From NCBI GenBank assembly GCA_016841875.1, contig JAENYG010000014.1, positions 1 to 64,000 on the forward strand: a DNA stretch of 64,000 nt, in the 5' to 3' direction. The notes beneath the pieces are model-generated. The model worked only from the letters and a program-made list of their open reading frames with translations, made no database searches and was not told the DNA's origin. Shown one piece after another: positions 16,859-25,284 of this stretch (positions are counted from its first letter, which is position 1; every line of letters starts with the position of its first letter). The DNA comes from Syntrophomonas sp. (GTDB taxonomy: Bacteria; Bacillota; Syntrophomonadia; Syntrophomonadales; Syntrophomonadaceae). Both the position numbers and the translations under genes were made by a program.

Positions 16859-17759
16859 CCTGGATTTTGCTTTTTTCAACTTAATAAATAAGGATAAACA
16901 GGGGTTATTCTACCAAAAGGGGTTTTTGGACAGACTAACCCCGATTTTTTTTTCTCCCCGGGTAAAAAATTTAATTGAACTACCCGATATTAATTGTCAG
17001 GGGTGTAACATAGTCTTACCTCTGGGCCAGGGAAATATCCAGGTATTGGAACAAGCTAAACAGAAAATGATGTTTCAACGCTCCTATTCGGTGGCGCGCA
17101 ATTTTCAGCTTCAAGCTATGGCTGTAGACCGACGATTAAAAGAATTTTTTCTTGAACCGGAGGAAGGATTTTCCCTGGTTTTTGGAGATAATTTTATAAA
17201 GGCTTTAGCTTATGCCATAATAAAACAGTCTTTGTCCAGCCGAGATATTAATAAACTGATCCTGGTGGGAGATATTCCAGGACTATCAGAATTTGTTGAA
17301 GCAGTCAGCAACTTAAATGTACCGGTCTCAATTCAAAACCCCTACCCCTCCAGATACGAGATTATGACCTACCGGCTGATGTATGAGAAGGGGAATGCCA
17401 TAAGCAACAGCCAGATAAATCCTTATAAATGGGAAAAGGGTAATCTGGTGATAATATTTGATAGTCAGTACAACAACTTGTCCATCGGGATCCCTGATGT
17501 AATGCTTTTAAAACTGACCAACGAAAGCCAGGGATTGGCATCGGCTCTAGAGTTGGGGCTCAGAAGCAATGAAGTCACTCCGTTATTATGTAATCTGGCA
17601 CCCATTATGGAAACATGTTTGCTGGCCCAGGAAGGATTTTCAGTAAGAGGTAGAGAACAGAATATGCTTATAAAGGAAGATATTTTAAGCTTTCAACAAC
17701 TTGAGGAATTAGGAAATAAAGCAGGCATATGGCATCTCTTCCTTGACAAGGTGGCATGA
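16851..17759 (+). CDS. Conserved-looking hypothetical protein downstream of the quinate-dehydrogenase-like gene
   Basis: I do not recognise this protein of about 302 residues. It is soluble, with no signal peptide or membrane helix. Segments worth noting are LPLGQGNIQVLEQA, SYSVARNFQLQAMAVDRRL, a glycine-proline loop in LILVGDIPGLSEFV, and DSQYNNLSIGIPDVMLLKL. The paired strands and the GDIPG loop suggest an alpha/beta fold. The start overlaps the upstream gene: ATG at 16851 (or 16848) follows TTGGAG. This coupling suggests the two proteins act together. Downstream, greA is about 107 bases away with its own leader. Confidence 0.6.
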   Translation: MLDLDFAFFNLINKDKQGLFYQKGFLDRLTPIFFSPRVKNLIELPDINCQGCNIVLPLGQGNIQVLEQAKQKMMFQRSYSVARNFQLQAMAVDRRLKEFFLEPEEGFSLVFGDNFIKALAYAIIKQSLSSRDINKLILVGDIPGLSEFVEAVSNLNVPVSIQNPYPSRYEIMTYRLMYEKGNAISNSQINPYKWEKGNLVIIFDSQYNNLSIGIPDVMLLKLTNESQGLASALELGLRSNEVTPLLCNLAPIMETCLLAQEGFSVRGREQNMLIKEDILSFQQLEELGNKAGIWHLFLDKVA

Positions 17760-17818
17760 GTTTTTTAAAATACCTTAATGGGTTAAATTAAAGGTTATTC
17801 TTAAAAAAACAGATTTCC

Positions 17819-17838
17819 AAGCGAGGGGGAACTCGCTT
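17819..17838 (+). other. Hairpin in the greA leader
   Basis: AAGCGAG (17819-17825) pairs with CTCGCTT (17832-17838) over a GGGGAA loop. It lies about 30 bases upstream of the greA start, without a U-tract. It could stabilise the mRNA or separate greA from the upstream operon; no known regulatory RNA was recognised. Confidence 0.4.
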
Positions 17839-17866
17839 ATTAACTTTATAGGTTAGGAGCGATTGG

Positions 17867-18346
17867 ATGGCGGAAGGAAAAGATATTTTATTGACCAAAG
17901 AGGGACTGCAAAAGCTGGAATCAGAATTAGAACATCTGAAATCGGTGAGAAGGGAACAGGTAGCAGAACGTATCAAGCAGGCTATCGCTTTTGGTGATAT
18001 ATCGGAAAATGCTGAATACGAAGATGCCAAAACAGAGCAGGCTTTTATCGAAGGTAAAATAATCAGCCTGGAGAATACTCTTAGATATGCCCGGCTGATG
18101 GAAGAAAGGGATATTAGAACCGATATTGTTACGCTGGGCTCTAAAGTTACTCTGCAGGAAATGAAATCAGGCCGAGAGGTCATTGTAACGCTGGTATCAT
18201 CTGTAGAATCAAAATTAAAAGATGGTAAGATATCCGATGAGTCCCCGGTGGGTGCAGCTATTCTGGGCAAAGCAGTTGATTCCCAGGTTAGTGTAGAAGC
18301 GCCTGCTGGTACTATAAATTATAAGGTAATGAAGGTAGATAGATAG
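17867..18346 (+). CDS. greA: Transcription elongation factor GreA
   Basis: GreA binds the RNA polymerase secondary channel and stimulates cleavage of backtracked transcripts. The N-terminal coiled coil with the acidic tip motif GDISENAEYEDAK (about residues 43-55) and the C-terminal globular FKBP-like domain (SPVGAAILGK, near 126-135) are intact. The length of 159 residues is standard. The ATG follows TTAGGAGCG. It precedes lysS, an arrangement common in Firmicutes. Confidence 0.97.
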   Translation: MAEGKDILLTKEGLQKLESELEHLKSVRREQVAERIKQAIAFGDISENAEYEDAKTEQAFIEGKIISLENTLRYARLMEERDIRTDIVTLGSKVTLQEMKSGREVIVTLVSSVESKLKDGKISDESPVGAAILGKAVDSQVSVEAPAGTINYKVMKVDR

Positions 18347-18474
18347 TAAAGCAGCCTTCACAGTTGGAGTAGGTCTAATGATGCAGCATACTTTATGGGC
18401 TGCAGGGTTGAACCGACCAGGCTTGATGAAGGTTGTGGATAGTAGTTTGAACATAATATTAAGGAAGTGTTGGC

Positions 18475-19947
18475 ATGTCCGGGCAGGAAGAAAATATCAA
18501 TGAACTAAAAAGAGTTAGGTTGGAGAAACTTAAAGAGCTCCGGGAGATGGGAATAGATCCATTTGGAAGAAAATATGAACGTAATGCTATGGCTCAAGAA
18601 ATCATAGATAATTTCGCTGCTATGGAAGGTAAAACAGTAAGAATAGCCGGGCGAATCATGTCCAAGCGCCGTCATGGCAAGGCTGGTTTTGGCAATGTAC
18701 AGGATTTATCCGGACAGGTTCAGCTCTATTTCAGGAAAGACGATATAGGAGAAGAAAAGTATGAGCTGTTTAAAAAGCTGGATATGGGCGATATTCTTGG
18801 CATAGAAGGAGAAGTATTCCGGACTCAAAAAGGTGAGATCAGTGTACATGTTAGAGACCTGACCTATCTTGCCAAAGCCCTTAACCCGCTGCCCGAAAAA
18901 TGGCACGGCTTAAAAGATGTGGAATTAAGATATCGACAGCGTTATGTCGATTTGATCGTTAATCCGGAAGTAAAAGAAGTTTTTGTTAAACGCAGCCGGA
19001 TTATTAAGGAAATCCGAAATTACCTGGATAATCGGGAATTCTTAGAGGTAGAGACTCCTATGATGCAGCCTATAGCAGGAGGCGCGGCCGCTCGTCCTTT
19101 TGTAACTCACCATAATGCCCTGGATATGGACTTGTACCTGCGTATTGCACCCGAGCTTTATTTAAAAAGGCTGATTGTTGGTGGGCTGGAAAAAGTCTAT
19201 GAGATCAACCGTAATTTTAGAAATGAGGGCATATCTACCAAACATAATCCGGAATTTACTATGTTGGAGATATATCAAGCCTATGCCGATTATGACGTAA
19301 TGATGCAGCTTACCGAAGATTTGATATCCTCGGTAATGCTTAAAGTAAATAGCAGTATGGCAGTTAATTACGAAGGGCATACTATCAATTTTATGCCACC
19401 CTGGAAGCGTATGACCATGCTGGAGGCGATACAAGAGTATACCGGCCTGGACTTTAATGAAATAAAAACTGATACGGCGGCTGTTGCCGCTGCCCGGCAG
19501 CTGGGCTTGGAGATTGATGGTACAAGCTCCCGGGGAGAGATCATCAACGAGGTTTTTGAAGAGTATGTAGAGGACAAACTGATTCAACCAACTTTTATTT
19601 ACGGGCATCCGGTAGAAATATCCCCGCTGGCCAAGAGAAATACTGACCATCCAGAGTTGACCGACCGCTTTGAGGTTTTTATTATGCAGCGGGAAATCGC
19701 CAATGCCTTCTCAGAATTAAACGATCCCATCGACCAGAAGGGCCGCTTTCTAAAACAAGTTGAAAAGAGGGCAGGAGGGGATGCCGAAGCCCATATGATG
19801 GATGAAGATTATATAAATGCTCTGGAATATGGCATGCCTCCGGCCGGAGGATTAGGAATAGGCATCGACCGCCTGGTTATGATCATGACCGGCATGCCAT
19901 CCATCCGGGATGTTATTATGTTCCCCACGCTTCGTCCCCGGGAATAA
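18475..19947 (+). CDS. lysS: Lysyl-tRNA synthetase, class II
   Basis: LysS charges tRNA-Lys. The N-terminal OB-fold anticodon-binding domain (about residues 55-160, with [18 protein letters not shown]) is followed by the class II core. Motif 1 is around [13 protein letters not shown], motif 2 is [19 protein letters not shown], and motif 3 is [14 protein letters not shown] near the C-terminus. It has 490 residues, a normal length. The ATG follows AAGGAAGTGTTGGC. An unusual palindrome lies about 13 bases after the stop. Confidence 0.97.
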   Translation: MSGQEENINELKRVRLEKLKELREMGIDPFGRKYERNAMAQEIIDNFAAMEGKTVRIAGRIMSKRRHGKAGFGNVQDLSGQVQLYFRKDDIGEEKYELFKKLDMGDILGIEGEVFRTQKGEISVHVRDLTYLAKALNPLPEKWHGLKDVELRYRQRYVDLIVNPEVKEVFVKRSRIIKEIRNYLDNREFLEVETPMMQPIAGGAAARPFVTHHNALDMDLYLRIAPELYLKRLIVGGLEKVYEINRNFRNEGISTKHNPEFTMLEIYQAYADYDVMMQLTEDLISSVMLKVNSSMAVNYEGHTINFMPPWKRMTMLEAIQEYTGLDFNEIKTDTAAVAAARQLGLEIDGTSSRGEIINEVFEEYVEDKLIQPTFIYGHPVEISPLAKRNTDHPELTDRFEVFIMQREIANAFSELNDPIDQKGRFLKQVEKRAGGDAEAHMMDEDYINALEYGMPPAGGLGIGIDRLVMIMTGMPSIRDVIMFPTLRPRE

Positions 19948-19960
19948 AAATGAAGAAAAT

Positions 19961-20034
19961 AAGGGTCAGGCCTGACAATTGACATTACCCGATTTATGCA
20001 GAAGTAATGTCAAATGTCAGGCCTGACCCCTTTT
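19961..20034 (+). repeat. Nested palindrome downstream of lysS (possible second REP family and terminator)
   Basis: The arms AAGGGTCAGGCCTGACA and TGTCAGGCCTGACCCCTT enclose inner arms TTGACATTAC and GTAATGTCAA, around CCGATTTATGCAGA. Each outer arm contains its own small palindrome (GTCAGGCCTGAC). The 3' arm runs into CCCCTTTT, so it may also terminate lysS transcription. It does not share sequence with the RAYT-flanking repeats, so it is a different family. Confidence 0.75.
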
Positions 20035-20137
20035 ATGATGCAGACTGGTATCGGGGGACAGGATTTGCTATAGTATATTAGAGCAGAGCACCTGATATTA
20101 AGTCTCACCCAGAAAAACCAGCAGGGAGGAAATACGC

Positions 20138-20551
20138 TTGTTTAAACATAGTCTAATTTATAGATTGCTCAGTAGCAGCTTTATGCTGGGGTGGCTGGTT
20201 TCAGCGCCGGAAGAAGAGCAGACAGATAATATATCCCACTCGTATAGTTATCGCTGGAGCAGCAGATTGATGGAAGCTCTTACGGATATCTTATATAAAA
20301 TTGGAGATACCCTGGGCAAGTTGGGAGAGGGCAGCATAGCTGGCCAGGATCTTCTTGGATTCCTGGGTATTTTAGTTTTCTTCTACTTCACCTTGGATTT
20401 AGCACTGAACGACTACAGCCTGCGCCGTACGGTTATGGAATCAGTACTGGCTCTGGGTGGATTTAGCATGCCTCTACTCAGGAAAGTTCCCGGTCTTGGA
20501 CAGGGGAGCCTGATATTATCCTTCTTCCGCTGGTGGGGGAGAACCGATTGA
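20138..20551 (+). CDS. Small predicted membrane protein, unknown function
   Basis: A 137-residue protein I do not recognise. It has a weak hydrophobic N-terminus, a central membrane-spanning stretch (LLGFLGILVFFYFTLDLAL, about residues 68-86) and a second hydrophobic stretch (VLALGGFSMPLL). The TTG start at 20138 is supported by AGGGAGGA at 20123-20130. It lies alone between lysS and a glycosyltransferase gene; a TATAGT hexamer occurs near 20069, consistent with its own promoter. The next gene is a glycosyltransferase, so a surface-glycan link is possible but unproven. Confidence 0.6.
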   Translation: MFKHSLIYRLLSSSFMLGWLVSAPEEEQTDNISHSYSYRWSSRLMEALTDILYKIGDTLGKLGEGSIAGQDLLGFLGILVFFYFTLDLALNDYSLRRTVMESVLALGGFSMPLLRKVPGLGQGSLILSFFRWWGRTD

Positions 20552-20661
20552 AATGTGCCATGAATTGGGGTAAATGGACGGAGATGGAATAGGAGTTCAT
20601 CTTGCTGCGCTATAGTTTTTCATAGAATAGGTAGAAGTACTCGGAAAGGAAAAGAGCTCAT

Positions 20662-21792
20662 ATGAAGCAAGTTGGGGATAAGAAGCGAATACTTCACTTT
20701 ATAGGTGGGGGAGAAGTGGGAGGAGCTGAAGAATTACTTTTAACCCTTATGAAACTTCTGGATAAAGACCAATACGAAGCCCACCTAATATGCTTGTGTC
20801 AGGGACCTTTCGCAGAGCTGGCTGCTCAGTATGGGTTCAAGGCAGTTGTAATCCCCATGCGGCACAAATTCGATCTATCTACCATTAAACCGATACGGCA
20901 GTACCTGCGGGAAAACAAAATCGACCTGGTTCATACCCACGGCGTAAGGGCCAACCTGGTAGCACGTACAGCAGCTAAAAGAGAAGGCCTGCCTGTGGTT
21001 ACCACCTTTCACAGTGTGCTTCGTTATGATTATGATTCTATTTTCAAAGCCCTGTTGGCCAAATATCTTACCACCGCCACTAATAGACACACCGATAGAT
21101 TTATTGCTATATCCAGGGCTATCAAAAAAGAAATTTTAGAAATGGGAGTCCCGGATGATAGGATCACAGTCATCCACAATGGACTGGATATCAGCAAATA
21201 TGCTGAGCCCCGTGATCCACAGGAGACCAAAAGAGAACTGGGTCTGGACCCGGATAAGTATACCGTGGCGATGATCGCCAGACTACATCCGGTCAAGGGA
21301 CACCAGTATTTTTTACAGGCCGCTCGGGAAGTTTTAAATAAAGGAATTAATGCTCAGTTTTTAATTATTGGCGAGGGGATTTATAGAGAAAATATATCGC
21401 ATTGGGTCAAGGAACTGGGCCTGGATAAAGAAGTGATAATGCCGGGTTATTACAGCCCCATTGAAAACATCTACCGGGTGTGCGATGTTCTCTGTGTTCC
21501 TTCCTTGATGGAGGGGCTGGGTATGGTGGTATTGGAAGCCATGTACTTTGAAGTCCCGGTAGTGGCCAGCAATGTTGGCGGGATACAAGAAATAATCGAG
21601 AATCGGATAAATGGCCTGCTGGTTGAACCCCGAGACTTTATGGGTCTGGCTGATGCTGTGATAAACGTATTGGCAGATAAAGATCTGGCTGACTACTTTA
21701 AAGTACAAGGCCAGGAAACCCTTAAAGAATTTTCCCTGGAGAAAATGGCCCGCCAGATAGAGGAAACCTATCTCTCATTACTGCCAGGATAA
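20662..21792 (+). CDS. Glycosyltransferase, GT4 family
   Basis: A 376-residue GT-B glycosyltransferase, probably retaining, that transfers a sugar from a nucleotide donor. N-terminal features are HFIGGGEVGGAEELLLTLMK and VHTHGVRANLVARTAA (acceptor side). The donor domain has VAMIARLHPVKGHQYFLQAA, LIIGEG and the conserved EGLGMVVLEAMYFEVPVVAS with the E-x7-E pattern, then GGIQEII. The ATG at 20662 follows GGAAAGGAAAAG. It faces the minus-strand surface-glycan operon convergently, which suggests a role in envelope polysaccharide; donor and acceptor are unknown. Confidence 0.9.
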   Translation: MKQVGDKKRILHFIGGGEVGGAEELLLTLMKLLDKDQYEAHLICLCQGPFAELAAQYGFKAVVIPMRHKFDLSTIKPIRQYLRENKIDLVHTHGVRANLVARTAAKREGLPVVTTFHSVLRYDYDSIFKALLAKYLTTATNRHTDRFIAISRAIKKEILEMGVPDDRITVIHNGLDISKYAEPRDPQETKRELGLDPDKYTVAMIARLHPVKGHQYFLQAAREVLNKGINAQFLIIGEGIYRENISHWVKELGLDKEVIMPGYYSPIENIYRVCDVLCVPSLMEGLGMVVLEAMYFEVPVVASNVGGIQEIIENRINGLLVEPRDFMGLADAVINVLADKDLADYFKVQGQETLKEFSLEKMARQIEETYLSLLPG

Positions 21793-22205
21793 ACGACACA
21801 AGGGGACGTTTTTGTTGTGTCATTACCCTCTATCCCCAAAATCCGTAATAGCTCAGGTTAGGTAAAATATAAAAATGATTCCACTGTAATATTCGTGATT
21901 GTGAATACATAAATACGGTCGTAAGTCTCCGCATGGGAAACCCCAGCTGCTTGCCTCAAAGCAACTGGAGTACGATCAGATTCACATCCGTGTTCAACGG
22001 CACTCTTCGCACCATTCGTGGGGCTCACCCCCATTTCAACCATGCTCCACTAATGCCTCCTGAATATTTATACAATCAAAAAAGTTATCTTTAGGTTTTT
22101 GCCGTGGAATCAAAAACAATAGACCTGAGTATCAGAGAATCGTTCCCGTGATCCGGATGAGTGAAGCCTGATGTAATGAATTGGCAATGAATAGCAGCGG
22201 GTCTT
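21793..22205. other. Gene-free stretch with strong hairpins between convergent genes
   Basis: About 410 bases without a credible gene. At its left end GACACAA (21795-21801) pairs with TTGTGTC (21815-21821) around GGGGACGTTTTTG, a terminator-like or REP-like hairpin. A stronger 10-bp hairpin is CCAGCTGCTT (21943-21952) with AAGCAACTGG (21959-21968). GGGGCTCACCCC near 22019-22032 is a third. A minus-strand frame 22043-21858 of 61 residues exists but has no ribosome site I trust and resembles a read-through tail of a mobile element more than a protein. Nothing else is recognised up to the csaB stop. Confidence 0.5.
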
Positions 22206-23276
22206 CTAGGGAATTAATGACAAGGCCAGATGAGCATTCTCTTCTGCTCGGCAGCGCATTTCCCGAGCTCGGGCAGCGATATTTTCTTTGAGCTGATGAT
22301 TTTGCAGCAGGTTTTCAATCTGTACGGTTATGGCATTAAAACCTTCTGGTAATGGCTGCAGATCAAAAGACTTTAGAAAAGCATCGATTTTAGGATCGTA
22401 GGAAATCCCGGCAAAGGGAATGCCGCGATTGGCTGCGAATATTAAGGAATGCAGCCTCATGCCAATCAGCAAATCAAAATTGGAAATTAAAGCGATATAT
22501 TCCATACTGCTGAGGCTTTTATCAATGATAAGGCAGTCTTTCTCCATTAAATCAGCTACTCGCTGGGATTCAGCCAGATCATGGGGATAATCCATAGGTA
22601 TAAATACTATCTGGTAGTTCTTTTCAGCCAGGAAATCCAGAACCCGGGCTAAATCACCCTGATGTCCTTCTAATGCTTTCCAGTATCTAACTGAAACCCC
22701 TACCATTTTGTCCTTTTTAATACCATGTTCTTGCAGCAGTGTTTCAGCCTGTTCAAAATCAAGTGAAGACGGCTCCAGTGCAAAAACCGGATCAGCCGTA
22801 ACCTTTATCGGAGGACGATTTACTCCCAGCTGTTCGAGCAAGACCATGGAGTCTTCATCTCGCAGGGTAATAAAATCAACCTTATTAGCTATGGCATGCA
22901 TCAGCAACCTGCTGAATTTACGGTTAATGGGCCCAATACCCTGAGCATAAAATATTACCCGTTTATTCAGTACTTTGGCCAGAGCTACGATGCTGATGTA
23001 ATAAGGCAGCGAACGGGGGCCGGTAACATCCTGTAAGAGGCTGCCGCCACCGCTTATCAACAGGTCGGAGGTCAGCAGCTCGCGGGTAATGACCCAGGGA
23101 TTCATCCGGTTAACTGCACGCAGGTGGTGGAGCTGGGCGGTCTTTTGAGGAGAGCCGGAGAAAACCACAAAATCAGCCCGGGGTTCAATGTTTCTTATGG
23201 TACGGCATATAGCCGCCAGCAATGCTTCATCTCCAGCATTGTCGAACCCATAATAACCTGAAAGTGCGATTTTCAT
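22206..23276 (-). CDS. csaB: CsaB-type polysaccharide pyruvyltransferase
   Basis: CsaB adds a pyruvate ketal to a secondary cell-wall polysaccharide, which in S-layer bacteria is the anchor for SLH-domain proteins. The family N-terminus IALSGYYGFDNAGDEALL is clear, followed by the SGGGSLLQD loop, YAQGIGPI, DFITLRDEDS, VTADPVFAL and the late IGMRLHSLIFAA. It has 356 residues from the ATG at 23274-23276, chosen because AAGGAGC lies seven bases upstream; a TTG two codons earlier overlaps that site. It is the last gene of the minus-strand operon, with a 350-base gap after murJ. No SLH protein gene is in this window. Confidence 0.88.
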   Translation of the reverse strand: MKIALSGYYGFDNAGDEALLAAICRTIRNIEPRADFVVFSGSPQKTAQLHHLRAVNRMNPWVITRELLTSDLLISGGGSLLQDVTGPRSLPYYISIVALAKVLNKRVIFYAQGIGPINRKFSRLLMHAIANKVDFITLRDEDSMVLLEQLGVNRPPIKVTADPVFALEPSSLDFEQAETLLQEHGIKKDKMVGVSVRYWKALEGHQGDLARVLDFLAEKNYQIVFIPMDYPHDLAESQRVADLMEKDCLIIDKSLSSMEYIALISNFDLLIGMRLHSLIFAANRGIPFAGISYDPKIDAFLKSFDLQPLPEGFNAITVQIENLLQNHQLKENIAARAREMRCRAEENAHLALSLIP

Positions 23277-23628
23277 AAACAAGCTCCTTTTTTTATCTGT
23301 GTTAATTTGACTTGTTAGTTGACCCGATAGCAGCCGACTTGTTTGCTCAAATCAAGACCAACCGCGGTAAGTTACTTTCTATATTAACACCTCATGTATC
23401 GAGGTCACAACCAGCTATGAAAACTGGCTGAAGGTGGGGCTGAAGGCTTAAGAACGCTTGGGGCCGGTCTCAACTCTATTAAGTAAGGTAGCTGAGCAAT
23501 GCTTTAGACGGATTGATTAGAAAGCGTCATTTTCTCGCTGCTCGAATTGCCTTTACCCCCTGCGCTAACCTTAAGCCTTCATCCCATGAAGTTATTTTCT
23601 TATTAAGCCCAATTCATAGATAACTAAT
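23277..23628. other. Structured intergenic segment between murJ-like gene and csaB
   Basis: About 350 bases without a gene. An inverted repeat is visible: GGGCTGAAGGCTTAAG at 23437-23452 matches CTTAAGCCTTCATCCC at 23570-23585 in inverse orientation at 15 of 16 positions, enclosing about 117 bases. A smaller CCAG/CTGG hairpin lies near 23411-23428. On the transcribed (minus) strand it would form a long stem in the leader of csaB. It could be a structured RNA or a small non-autonomous element; no known family was recognised. Confidence 0.45.
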
Positions 23629-25197
23629 CTAGCCAGCTTTAGACCTGCGGTACTTTATAATCCTATTCTTTATATAATCAACTTCTTCAATACGCATTTG
23701 TAACACCACCGCGCTGTAAGTAAAAATACCCAGCAGGATGCAGATACCGGCGTGGAGGAGCTGATTTTTAGTATAAGCAGGATCCAGAATTCCTCCCAGG
23801 TATATATTAGCCAGATAAACTACTGCACCCATCACCAGTGAAGACAGTAATATCTTGCCCAGGGTGGCAAAGAGCTGCTTTTCCGGCAAATTACTGAGCC
23901 TTCGGCGCAGGAAGTAATAAACAATTACCATGTTGCAGGTGGCAGCAATGGATGTGGCCAGGGCCAGCCCACCATGAGCCAGGGGTTTTATTAAAATAAG
24001 ACAAAAGACTAAATTAAGAAAAACGGTAAAAAGGCTTATTTTTACCGGAGTTTTCGTATCCTGCAGAGCAAAGAAAGTACGGTTCATGATATTGTAAGCC
24101 CCCTGTGAATAGAGACCTAGCAAATAAAAATTAAGGGCAAAAACTGTCATTTGAGTCGATCGGCTGTCAAAGGCTCCATGCTCAAAGAGAAGCCTTACTA
24201 GAGGGTCGGCCAGTACAAAGAGCCCTACCGCAGCAGGTAAGGTGAAAAAAGCAATCAGATTCAGGCCAAATACGGTAGTCCGACCCATGGCAGCATAATC
24301 TTTTTCGGCCGCTTGATCAGAGAGAGTGGGAAAAACTGCAGTATTGATCGCTGTTACAAAAAGGTTATAGGGTAAGAACATCAGGCGATTAGCAAAATTT
24401 AGGGCTGAGATACTGCCCTCTACCAGACCTGAGGCCAGTATTCGATCTATAGTAATATACAGCTGGTTTATAGATATCCCAATCATGGCCGGAGCCATTA
24501 ATTCCCCGACCTTCCGAACACCCGGGTGAGAAAAATCGATTTCCAGGTGGTAGCGGACCCCCAGCTTTTTTAAAGCCGGGATCTGAATTAAAACTTGAGC
24601 CAGACAGCCAACCAGCGTACCTGCGGCCAGACCATAGATGCCCCAGAAAGGTACCAGGAGGTAAACAGCTGCTATGATGACCGCTGAGAATGCTACCGAG
24701 GTAAAGGCTGGCACAGCAAAATTTTTCAGGGAATTTAAAATACCACCCAGCAGCAAAGATAAAGCCATAAAAAGAATACAGGGAAACATAATTCTGCTAA
24801 GTTCGATAGTAAGCAGTCTGGTTTCCCCGGAAAACCCCGGAGCAATTCCAGCTACCAGGAAGGGAGCGGTCCAGATACCCAGCGCACAAAGCAGCAGCAA
24901 TCCCAGAACGCTGACATTAATGATAGTGCTGGCCATGCGGGCAGCTGCTTGTTTTCCCGATTTTACTGCCAGTTCAGTAAAAACAGGAATAAGAGCTGTA
25001 GCCAGAGCTCCACCAATTATCACATATATTAAATTGGGCAGGGTAAAGGCCATGAGATAAGAATCAGTAAGCATGCTGGTTCCAAAACGAGCAGCGATAA
25101 CCTGTTCTCGAACAAATCCGAGCAGCCTGCCAATGATACTAATGGACAGAATAATCCCTGCCGCCCTGGCAACAGTTTTGTTGGAAATCACACTCAC
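23629..25197 (-). CDS. murJ: MurJ/MviN-family lipid II (or glycolipid) flippase
   Basis: A 522-residue polytopic membrane protein of the MOP superfamily with about 14 helices. Family landmarks are SIIGRLLGFVREQVIAARFG near the N-terminus, ATALIPVFTE, ITIDRILASGL, ALNFANRLMFLPYNLF and AVFPTLSDQAAEKD. MurJ flips lipid II for peptidoglycan; within a surface-glycan operon this copy may instead move another undecaprenyl-linked glycan. The GTG start at 25197 is preceded by TTAGGG; a second GTG two codons later is possible. On the minus strand it lies between a nucleotide-sugar dehydrogenase gene and csaB. Confidence 0.88.
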   Translation of the reverse strand: MSVISNKTVARAAGIILSISIIGRLLGFVREQVIAARFGTSMLTDSYLMAFTLPNLIYVIIGGALATALIPVFTELAVKSGKQAAARMASTIINVSVLGLLLLCALGIWTAPFLVAGIAPGFSGETRLLTIELSRIMFPCILFMALSLLLGGILNSLKNFAVPAFTSVAFSAVIIAAVYLLVPFWGIYGLAAGTLVGCLAQVLIQIPALKKLGVRYHLEIDFSHPGVRKVGELMAPAMIGISINQLYITIDRILASGLVEGSISALNFANRLMFLPYNLFVTAINTAVFPTLSDQAAEKDYAAMGRTTVFGLNLIAFFTLPAAVGLFVLADPLVRLLFEHGAFDSRSTQMTVFALNFYLLGLYSQGAYNIMNRTFFALQDTKTPVKISLFTVFLNLVFCLILIKPLAHGGLALATSIAATCNMVIVYYFLRRRLSNLPEKQLFATLGKILLSSLVMGAVVYLANIYLGGILDPAYTKNQLLHAGICILLGIFTYSAVVLQMRIEEVDYIKNRIIKYRRSKAG

Positions 25198-25208
25198 CCT
25201 AACTAAGA

Positions 25209-25224
25209 TGCTCCTGCCGGAGCA
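25209..25224. other. Perfect hairpin upstream of murJ-like gene
   Basis: TGCTCC pairs with GGAGCA over a TGCC loop, in the gap between the dehydrogenase and murJ-like genes. On the plus strand it is followed by a T-rich GTTTTATTTTT, so it would work best as a terminator for antisense transcription; on the minus strand it is simply a leader hairpin just before the ribosome site. Confidence 0.35.
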
Positions 25225-25284
25225 GTTTTATTTTTGGCCGGTCAAACTTCAGCCTCATAAAAGCTGAGGAGGCATTGGCTATCG

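Noticed and set aside
19162-19650. A 162-codon minus-strand frame opposite lysS
   Set aside because: It has no ribosome site or family match and lies wholly within the conserved catalytic domain of LysS.
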